This document shows positions 13,201-24,400 of a stretch of 64,000 bases of DNA, one piece after another. Position numbers and translations under genes: made by a program. Each line of letters begins with the position of its first letter. Within the stretch, counting starts at the first letter, position 1. The notes beneath the pieces were generated by a model. It worked only from the letters and a program-made list of their open reading frames with translations. It searched no databases and was not told the DNA's origin. The stretch is from Dipteris shenzhenensis (Eukaryota > Polypodiophyta > Polypodiopsida > Gleicheniales): NCBI GenBank assembly GCA_047967505.1, contig CM106541.1; one strand, written 5' to 3'.

Positions 13201-15427
13201 TGAAGGCAAGCACTTTAGCATGGTAACAGTTACATTTGCACTTATGCATACTCATTTGAAGATACATAAAACACATCAACGCATTTAAGCCACACTAACG
13301 CAAATCGACAGCATGTATTATATCACTGTGTGAATACAACAATGAGTACACATTCAGGCATCCAAAAAGACATCACATACAACTGCCAACTCAATTTTCA
13401 ACTTTTGGATTGTTGTATACCGGATTCGTTCTGTGATCTTGAATCACACAAAGAAATTAGCCTAGGATACCCCCAAAAGGCCGCAAATATTCACTGAGCA
13501 GAAAAGGAAATCATTCCAGTAGATATGAACTGACCAAGCACCAATAAACCAGAATTGAATCTTGTCCAAACCTGTTGTGCCCCCGTCTCAGAGATTCGTT
13601 TGCATTTGTAAATATTGAAATGGAACCGTGGAGCAAAAGATGCTGCCAACTGCATAAGCACATGTTAAAACAACACAAAAAAACCTCTGTGCAAACTTTA
13701 AAATCCTAACCTACAGAACTAATTTGCAGAAAAGATTTTCTATTTCGGGTCCATCTATAAATATGTGTGCATGCCTGCGCATGAAGGTCCCATCCACCCC
13801 ATCCCACAGCCACAGAAAGCAAGAGAAGGGGGCCACCATGGGCTTTCAACCAAGGGAAGCAAGGGAAAAAGATGGAGGTTCGAGGTAGATTGAAGGGTTG
13901 AGAAAGTGTGTTAAGAGATGACCTAAAAGCAAAGCAGTGAGCAAGTAGATCCTGAAACTCTATTTCTGAGGTGGACTGAGCTTTACCTTGTCAAGGAAAA
14001 ACTGGAAGTACAAAGGAGACAGAAGGCTACCAATAGCAGGGACGCTACTGGAGAGTATCGCACTTATGCCATTTACATACCTGCAAATTCCCGGCCAGGT
14101 ATATTTCTATTTAGTGACCACCAATTGAGAAAGAAAGAAAGAAACAAAGTTTATTAAAGTCTTCAAAAGACCAAAGGGTCTGTGAGCGTGCTTATAGAAC
14201 TATAACGATTCTACATTCCAAGAGTCATAGTTAACTTTGAAAAAGAGAAAAATATGATAAACCTCTAGTCTTAACTATCAAGAATATGATCAAGTCAAAA
14301 GTAAAGAATGATAACTCCAGAAACTAATCAAGTGAAAAGCAAAGAATGTTGTCAGAGCTTTAAGCTTAATCTTGATTGCAGGAAACCTCAAAGCCCCAAA
14401 AAAAAACCGCATCATGTAGAAATGTTAGAAAACAAGCCTAGAGGATGTGTTCATAGATATTGGAATCGTCAAAAGGTTCTTCAAACAACTTTTCACTTAC
14501 GACAAGACACCCAATATCAGGAAACCTAGTCCAAACAATACCAACTTGAAAGAAATGGGTCACATTGCATTGCTAAAATAATTACAAGTTGATAAAGTAG
14601 GATTATGTACAATACAGCTGAGTCATACTCTTCAGTAGCCTTGCCTAAAACCAGAAGTCTTGATGGACGTTTGGAAACATTCTTCTCCTCCATATTAAAA
14701 CAAGAACTCGATCTCAAAAGCAAAAAGCAATCATTGACCTTCACTTTTGTTGATTTTATTGTCCATTGTTGCTGAGATTTCCTCTTTGATCGACTTGACC
14801 TGATTGGTAACCATATCCTGAACTTTAGTTACCAACTACGGTGCAGGTGCTCTTGTTCTCTGTGTATCTGTAGTACTTCCTAGATGATTTCTTGCTTGTC
14901 ATTGTTCTCCATCTCCTTTACTTTCTTCCCGAGAGCTGCAACCATAAGTCTGAGCTCCTTGACCTCCGGCTTTAGAATGTATATCTGCTCCTGTGGGTAT
15001 GAGCTAATCCTCCGCCTGTAATGCAATGCGTATGGGTTGGGTGTTGTTGGGACGTCGGAGTAGGAAGGTTTACTGATAGGGGTTGTGGCAAAAGAATTCA
15101 CCTTTGGAAACTCCATGGTGGCCTATGAATAACTTGGATGCCCTTTTGCTGTATCTAACACCTCAAACTGAGCTCGGGGCTCAGCTCAGTCTAAGGTTAG
15201 GGTTTGCTGCTGTTGCGACCCCCCCAGGCTGGTCTGACTAGGCTATGACGGCGCCCTTCCTCTCCCGACCTACGAGACCTACTGGTGACTCTGCTTCTCG
15301 CCACCCTTTGCTGGCGCAAGAGATACAAGGGACGAAAGGGACCAAGAGGGAGGGACGAGGCTGACGGGAGCTAACGAGCTGAACGACGAGAGGGCTACAG
15401 GAGCTGACGGGGTGGAGATGGAGATGA

Positions 15428-15479
<52 letters not shown>

Positions 15480-18400
15480 AAGTGTATTATTGTCCACTAA
15501 AGACCAAAATGGGCCCATGGGACATCAAGAACTAAGGAGAGAGAGAGAGAGTTGTATTAACGTCTTCAGGAGACCTCACGGGTCTATGAGACAAGAAACA
15601 AGATAAAAGTAACCCATACAAGCCAAGGGCACACTAAGGCCTTGCTGAGTGCTAGATAATAAGAATGCAAAAATAAAAACCCTAGTACAACTAGTACAAA
15701 GCATAGTAGGAAAAAGGAGGGCAATCACCTGTTCAGAACTAGAGCTCCAAGTACATGTGGAGGCTCTATACATCCCGGCTCCCTAATGGCCCTCTGATGT
15801 GATGCAAATAGCTCACGTATCTGTGTCTGTTGGGCTATCTCCCGCGGTGGCGGGGGGCGCGCACTCCTGAATCTCTGTATCCGATGAGCTACATCAAGAG
15901 TAATGCCTCGTCTCTAGCGGTCCCCTTTGAGGAGGGCTGAGATAGGTCAAACCTCAATCGTGCGTGCTCTGGCCACCCTACGTGTCGTGTGGTCTCCGCG
16001 TCTGTCATCCATCCATATCGTGGTGATGATGGGTCTCACTCCTGATCCATAGTGCTCTCGTCTCCTCGAGTTTCTCCCCCTTGATCCCATCTGGCGCTGG
16101 CTCGAAAGCATAAAAGTCAATGACGCGTGTCTGGCTCGGTGTCTTGAGACATCGGCTATAGCTGATCTCTGGCTTGCCGCACAAGGGAGTCTCTGTGTCT
16201 CCGCATCTCAATTAGGTAGAGCCCAATGTAGACTTGGTCAGGGAAATGTATCAGCCTTGTGAATGGTACGAAGCCGAGCCCCTCTTGAAAGAGACAGTGG
16301 TATTGCCCTCATATCTCATAGTAGGCCGGACAAACACAAAGAAAATGCTCCTCTGTCTCGACCTCCTCCCTCATGCATAGTCTACAGACCCGTTGCTCTC
16401 TAGGTATGCCAGTCGCTCTCCCAACCTCAATCCGCAGCTGATGGGATGAGACTCGTATCTGTCCAATAGCAATCTGCAAGGCGTGTGAAACTCTCCTATC
16501 CTCGAGGTACTCGGGCCTGATGATGAGACCATGCTCCGATATCCTCAAAAAGTGGTCATGACAGAACTGGGTCTTAGTGAGGAACTCCTGATCCCCCCCC
16601 CCCAAGCTCGAGATGTGTGAAGCTGGAGAAGGTCTAACCGTATGATACGGTTAATCTCATCATGTGAAAGGAGCTCCAGTGGTGCATCCATGTTGTACTG
16701 AAAGAAGGGAGCCTATCCATTTGGATACCGTGGCTATCAAACCATGTGGACACAAAGGGAAGCGCTGAAAAGAGGGGCCTCTACTTCAACAAGAACCTCA
16801 GTTCAAGTGTCTTCTCAAAGTAATATTGGGGCTTCTTCCCAAGTTCATATCACCCCGGAGTCTTCTAACATTGGTGAGTCTTTACCCAATGTCAATGCAA
16901 ATGAAGGTCCCTCGCATGTTGTGGCTTCTCCACATTCATCAAGCTTTGTTAGTGTTGCTGTGGGTCATGAGAGGATCCCAACATCCTCCCATATTCATCT
17001 CGAGGCTGCAACAACAAGATAGAGGGGAAGAGAGCTGCCAAGATGCCAAATCACCCTTGATGCTAGCTTTGCTCCAAAGTTGAAGCAAGAGGCTCAAATA
17101 GCTGAGCATCATTTCTTCTATCAATGCAACCTTGCTTTCAACATAGCTCGATGTCCAGCATACCAAAAGTTCCGTCGTTCAGTTGTGGCAGCAACCGCAA
17201 TAGGAGCTGCAGGTCTACAACCAGCAAATTCCGAGTCCTTGAGAACTACCCACTTGACAAACCAAGTGAGGTATATTCAAGAGGAGCTTGTGGGTTTGAG
17301 AGCTTGTTGGGAGCGATATGGTTGTAGCATCGTGTCAGATGGATGGAGTGACACTGTTAAGTTATAAGTACAACCCTTCACTCTTGACTCTTGAGTCTTT
17401 GGTAAGATTTGTGGTGGCTGATTTTAGTATTAACAACAAATGTATGATTTACTTATGGATCTTGATTCTTGTGACTTGCCACATGTGGCTAGCGGCAGCG
17501 CCACATGATAAATATCTTGGTCTCATCTTGTGCTAGCACTACATTACTTCGTGTAGTTGATGTCTCCACCCCTGGCTTGAGTATCACTGAGCAATGGATT
17601 TATGGACACATTAAAAATGCCATTGAGGAGGTTGGGCCACAAAATGTGGTCCAAATTATCACTAACAATGGCTCGAATTGTGCCAAGATGGGAGAATTGG
17701 TTGAGAGAGATTATAAAAGCATTGTTTGGACTGCATGTGCTTCTCACTCGATGGACTTGATGATGGAGGACATTGCCAAGTTGGATTGGGTGCAATCTAC
17801 TCTTAATAAAGCGACCCAAATCATCAAGTTCATAACAAGAAAGAGCCTTGCATTAGCTCTTTATGGAGCAGTATGCACGAGGGCTACAGGAGCTGACGGG
17901 CTAGAGATGGAGATGACGGGGGGAGAGAGAGAGAGAGGGGGGGGGGGGGGGGGGGAGGAGGGGGGGCGAGAGAGGAGAGAGAGAATAATGTTCAGTTATT
18001 TATTACGGAGAGGGGGAGGACAGAGAGGGAGGGGGAAAGAGAGAAGAAGAAGAAGAAGAAGAAGATATTATCGTCCTCTGAAGACCAAAAATCGGCCTAT
18101 GGGACCTGAAACAATACAAAACCTTACATACATAAAGACTCCTCCCTCTCTGTCCTCCCCCTCTCCGTAAGAGAGAGAGAGAGAGAGAGAGAGAGATTCT
18201 TAAAAGTCTTTGAAAGACTGAAGAGGAGAACTAGATACAATGAGCTGAATGCCTGGAGCCTCGAAGCAGGGCATCAACACATAAGACAGATACAACACAA
18301 TCATAGAAACACTAATAGATAAAAATGTATGAGCCCGTGGTGGAGAGGATGGAAGTTGTGGTGTGGCCCCACTGCAATGATCTTTGGAAGCTGTCGAAGG

Positions 18401-21400
18401 GACTCAAGCCCAAGGGGGAGCCGGTGAGAGAGAGAGAGAAGCACACAAGCAGGGAGCCAAGAGCTAGAGAGCAAAACGTAGTAGATGCAATAGAAAGAGA
18501 TAAGATACAAACTAGAGTGAATGTGGTTTTGTCTAAGTGACAAAACCACAATAACCCACTAACTCTGGTTAGGGGGGGAAAACCTCTAGTGAGAGAAAAG
18601 TGCCCCTAACTCACTTATGGATTACATTGGTCACTGCCTAGAGTTATGACAATAATTCTAACACCCCCATGCAGTGCAAATGTGATGATGTACAAGGAAG
18701 TGATCAATCACCAAAAGGAGATAAGTTCACGGCACTTCGAAATGCCTCAAACTTCTCACGTCGAAGTGCTTTGGTGAAGATGTCTGCAACATTGTCATGT
18801 GTTGACACATAGATCATACTGATCTCTCCAGCATGCAACTTCTCTCTGACATAATGATAATGAACCTCAATGTGCTTCATGCGAGCATGAAACATAGGAT
18901 TCTTTGCCACTACTATAGCACTCTGACTACCGATGAGAATCAGAGAAGGACCCTCCAATGAGAGATAAAGATCAGCAAACAAACAACGCAAGCAAACACA
19001 TTCAACTGTTGCTGTGAAAGCTGCCCTGTACTCAGCTTCACATGAGGAAGTAGCCACAATAGATTGTTTCTAGTTCAACCAAGAAATGCAAGCTTTTCCC
19101 AAAAAGAAACAATTACCACTTCTGGACTGCCTAGTGTCATAGTCTCAATCCCAATCTGAGTCACTGTAAGCATGCATCTGCAAGTCGCTCCCCCTGGGAA
19201 ACATCAAGCCATAAGACTTTGTGCCGTGCAAGTAACGAAAGATGTCATTTACAACCTGCCAATGTGTTGTCTTTGGGCTGTGCATATACCTGCTCACCTG
19301 AGATACTGCATACTGAATATCAGGCCGTGTATTGCACAAATAAATGAGGCATCCAACAGCCTAGTAAACTATGGCATCCACTGATTCACCTACATCATAC
19401 TTGGCTTACAATCTTGCATGCTGAATCTATCCAAGAATTATCCTTGGCTTCTTTGAAAGTATCAGATTCTTCTTCATCAAGAAGAGTACCTGACAGTGTC
19501 ACAAGAAACATTTCTAGGTTCTGACAGGCGAAACGCCTAGAAATGTGGTCAAAATGCTTTTTTATCATAAAATATATATATATATAGTATAAATATTTAC
19601 CTCCAGATTCTAGAGGCTAGAGTAAGGGTTGGAGAGGATAGAGAAAAATAGAGAAGTTGGAGAGGGTAGAGCGATGGAGAAGCTGAAGAGAGTAGGAGAG
19701 GCTGAAGAGGCTATGGTAGAGGGAAGAGGAAGGGCAAGTAGAGGGTTTAGCAAGGGAGGGTAGAGTAGAGAGTGTAGGGAGTGATAGGCAAGCAAGACGT
19801 GGAGAGGAGCAGCAAATCGGCGACCAAAACGATGCAAGCAGAAAAAGCCCATCGAAATTTGCGCGTACAGCGGTTTTACAAATGGGCGTTTCTCCCAAGA
19901 CATGCCGTTTCGGGATTTTCAACTAAACGTTTCGGGACGAAACGGTGCCCCGAAACGTGTTTTTTGGTAACACTAGTACCTGCATAAGCTGATTCATCAT
20001 TCAATAGAAAGAGCTCAACAAAACGTTTCGGGACGAAACGGTGCCCCGAAACGTGTTTTTTGGTAACACTGGTACCTGCATAAGCTGATTCAATAGAAAG
20101 AGCCCCCCCTGCATGACTTGCTGCACTACGAGTCCTACCAGACAAAGGTGCCTCAAGTCTACTCTCCCTTAGAGTTTGTAGCAACCAGTTTGGAACTGTT
20201 TTTGCTGCATGTATCTCTTGAATCTCTTGCCTGACAACATCATCCACTGCCTGTGGAGGAATTAAATCAGTAGGTGGATGAATCGAGGCATGTGGAACAA
20301 GAGGAGGCTACTGTAAATGCTGATTTTCAACATGAGTATCAGCTGGGGAACCAAAAGCAACAGGAAGGAGTCCCTCAAAAACATCATCTGAAGAAGCTGG
20401 AATAGTGAATTCAGCATGTGTATGAGCTGAATTCTCTGAAAAAATTACATCTCTACTCAAAAAATCTTGCATGTGGCAGGATTGTAGAGACTATCTAGCC
20501 TTTGCTCTCTACACTATACCCAACAAAAATACACTTCAGTGCCTTATCTGACAACTTATGTCGAAACTCCACAGGCATGTGGGCATATCCTACACATCCA
20601 AAGACACGAAAATGATCCATTGAAGTGTTATGCTCTAGCTGAGATAGCATGACCTCGGATAGATCGGTGGGCATTTTCTCTTAGATGACCAACTTTTGTA
20701 ATAGTTAATGTGCGTAATTAAATGGTCAAGAGAAGTAACTGCCAAGGTCCTAGGTGAGGGCGTAATGGCATTGACTAGGTAGTTCTAATAGGGCTAGGGC
20801 CTAGGTGCATCTAAATGTGCAAATTGCCAAGGGGCAATTGTTTTTTAAAGGAACTCCAAGAGAGGGGTGAAAAAGGATGCATCTAAGTAGGGGCCTAAAA
20901 TGAAGACATGTGGCCAGGAACTATCTAGGGAATTGTGGGTCTCAGGGATAAGGATGAAGGAATTAACGATGGATATTAAAAAAAGATCACGCATCAGGTC
21001 CCTGAGAGTTGGCTGGGAGGAAAAACAAGAAAGCCATCGCCCGTGACAAATATTAACGATGGGAGAGAACTATCACATAAGCAGCGACGAGTAGTAGAAG
21101 AGAGCTTGACATTTTGGTATCAGAGCATAGGTTATCGACGGGAAAGAAGCAGCGCACTTGATATCCATCTAATTTTGCGTTATTACGCAAAGCTTGCGAT
21201 ACCTCGTCGTTTTCCGTTTGATTACCTTCCCTTTCGTGCCTTCGATGCCTTCGCAACGGAGCGGGTGGTCTGCGTCACATCGTTTCAATTCGCCTGCGTC
21301 GACGATGTAGATACGAATGTCGACCATGCAGAAAGTCTGGAAGGACACCCCACTATTTGAGGCTTGACGCAACGGCTGGTAACGGGGCTGAATCGTGATA

Positions 21401-24400
21401 ATTACCTGCGACGTGGAGAGATTTACTAGATAAGAGAAACGACGACAAGTAGGAAGAATGTTACGCAGGCAACTAGCCGCCACCTTCAATCCAACGCAAA
21501 CAAACGATAACGAACAGCTGGTGGCGAGCCTTCAATCCTTCCCTCTTCACGATCAACGCACACGTGATGGCAGACTTGAATCCAGGAAGCATCTTGTCTT
21601 TCGAAAAATTCTGAGTTGCAGTTAATTCGGTCTTACAGCAGGGATTGTCGTTTATCTTTTCTGTGTATAAGAAAAAGGGGGAAAACCATCATTTATTATT
21701 ATTTTTTTAAAAAAACCCAATAAAGGAAGAAAAAAAAAAAAAAGGGAAAAAAAAAACCCCCCCATCTTCCACTGTGAATCTATGGAAGCAGAAGGACAGA
21801 ATTCAAGAGTGAATCCTAGTGAGTCTAGAGTACAGTCTACACAACAGATGTCACATCAGGCAGCACCTACATTGATTGGTAGGATTTCAATATTAGAGGA
21901 TGCTTTACAGCAGATTATGAACTAGCAACTTCAAGTGAATGCTGGTCAAAATGAGATTAGGGAGATGATGCAAGCCTTGTCGGCTAGACCGTCTAGGATT
22001 GATAAGGGCAAAGCTCTAGCTGAGCCAGAGCCCAGTGTACATTCCTTAGAGCGCGCAAGGGTCAAAGTGCCTAATATTGCTAATTATAGACCGGAGAAGT
22101 ACGCTGGTCGGATGACCGAGCGCAGCTCTGATGTGATCGAGGTTTGGTTGCACAAGTGGGAAGAAGCCTTCGCCATTTGTGAGATTAGATCCGATCTAAA
22201 GAAAATCCGCGAGGCCACACACCTGTTTATTGAGGCAGCGGACAGATGGTGGATAAAGCAACAGAAGGATCAAGTTGCTCCAACCACCTGGGAAGGGTTT
22301 AAAGCTGAATTCAGGAAACACTTTCTCCCACCTGATGAAGAATCCCGAGCTTGGGATGCTTATAGAAGTCTTCGTCAGAGGAGCTTGTCAGTGGCAGAAT
22401 ACACTGACAAATTCAGAGAATGTGTCATGAAAATAACAGACCCTCTCCCTATGTCGGTTCAGTTAAAAGACTATATCTATGGACTGAACCACAAGATCAA
22501 AATGGAAGTTCGGGCTAAGTATGTGACTACACTAGATGAATCTATAGCAGTAGCCCTGAACTATGAGGATGCCAGAGGCAGATCTGGTGGATTTGTGCAG
22601 GCAGGGACTCAGTATGAGCACTCGAGAAAAGGGGGATTTCAGAGGAAATGGGTTTCAAAGACAAGTGTCTCGCAGCCAAGTGGCCAAACCAAGCAGGTGA
22701 AGCCGGTTGAGGGACCAGTAAAAACAAGTACCACCGTTGGGGTGAAAAGGAAAATAACTCCAATGGTAGCCCGAGCTTGGTCAAAGTCCTCGTTGACCCC
22801 TGAACAAAAAGAGAAAGCTAAGAAAGAAGGATTGTGCTTCGGCTGCCTTCAGCGACATCAGTGGAAGGATTGTCCACTGAATAAAGATCGTCGCACGGCT
22901 AATATGATAATATCTGAATGCGACGTAGAAATGCAGGAGAGTCCCAGTGCAGAACATATGCAGATGCAACTGGCGGGACCTTCTCAGAGGTTAGTACCTT
23001 GTTTGTTATGTGTATCTGTTGCTAAGTTAGTGACGAGTGCACCTGATAACATCCTATCTAAGCCCGCAGCAACGGGATATACAGTCTTCAATGATACGGA
23101 GTTAATCAAAATGAAAGGGCAAGTGGCCAGTCATGATGTCATTGTGTTGTTTGACTCAGCGTCAACTCACAATGTGATTAACTCCAAGCTCGCGAAGAGG
23201 CTGAAACTAAAGACAAGTCCATCCGACTATGCGTATACAGTCAGGATGGCCGATGGAAGTTCAACTGAAGTATGGGACCAAAGGGTTACCCAGTTGGAGC
23301 TTCGGATTCAGGACTATGCTGAGAAGCTTGATTTTGAAATGACCAAGCTTGCTCATGCAGATATAGCCCTGGGAATGGCGTGTCATTCTACGAAGAATCC
23401 AGCCATTGATTGGAAAAAGCACGTATATCAATTTAAGATGAATGATGTGCTTTATGTTTTGCGAGGTGAAAAAGATATACCTCAGGGACCGTTGGTTTCC
23501 GTGATGGAAATCAGAAAGGCTCAAGTAGAGTTTTTGTACCTTTGCACAGCATCGGTAGAGTCGGTGAATGATTCTTCGACTAGCACTGATGTTACGCAAA
23601 GTGGTGAGATGGCCAAGCTGGCTAATCTTATAACAGAGGAGTTCTCTGAATGTTTTAGGGATGAACTACCTTATGGGTTACCTCCAGAGCGGAAAGTTCA
23701 GCATAAGATTGAACTGATCCCAGGGGCAGAACCTGTAAATAGACCTCCCTATAGGATGAGTTTTGCTGAAGAAGCGGAGGTGCGTGGGCAACTGGAAGAA
23801 TACCTCAAGTTGGAGCAGATTCAACCAAGTTTCTCACCTTTTGCTTCGCCAGTGATATTAAAGAGGAAAAAGGATGATACGTTTCGCCTCTGTATAGATT
23901 ACAGAGCATTGAATAATATCACTGTTAAGCACAGGTATCCGATGGCTCGGATTGATGATTTGCTAGATGCATTACATGGAGCCGTGATTTTTAGCAAGAT
24001 AGATCTTAAGTGCGGCTATCATCAGATCCGGATTAGAGCCGAGGATGTGCATAAAACCGCTTTCAGGAGCAGATTTGGTCATTATGAGTTTTTGGTAATG
24101 CCCTTCGGACTTACCAATGCTCCAGCAACCTTCGTCATGCTTATGAACGATTTACTACGTCCGTATATCGGAAAGTTCGTAGTACATTTTATTGACGATA
24201 TCTTGATATTCAGTAAAAGTGTTACTGAGCATCGTGAACACTTAAGAATAGTGTTCAGTACTTTGAGGAAAGCCAGTCTTTATGTGAATAAAAAGAAAAC
24301 TATACTGTGTATGGTTAGGCTTGAGTACTTAGGGTTCATAATTACTCCACAAGGGGTAGAAATGGATCCGAAGAAAGTGGCTGCGATACTAACTTGGCCA

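Larger units (their letters stand above)
10679..13571. other. VPS53 intron with small repeats
   Basis: AT-rich intron between copia A and exon l. It contains a 29-bp direct duplication (10,859-10,916), a LINE zinc-finger scrap (about 11,560-11,690) and a 77-bp duplication (12,243-12,396). Nothing else is recognisable. Confidence 0.6.

Noticed and set aside
15279-15518. 79-codon minus frame and 64-codon plus frame over the GA tract
   Set aside because: Low-complexity translation of the (GA)n tail of a LINE.
17930-17985. G-rich run as a biological G-quadruplex element
   Set aside because: It is within a GA-type LINE tail, and long G-runs are prone to sequencing error; no further support.
17505-18170. 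221-codon plus-strand frame
   Set aside because: Only the first half is hAT transposase; the rest (GGGG, RERR, RRRRRR) is read-through into LINE tail microsatellites.
21115-21126. tRNA gene near the LTR
   Set aside because: Only the 12-base primer-binding complement is present; no cloverleaf sequence follows here or at the other two sites.
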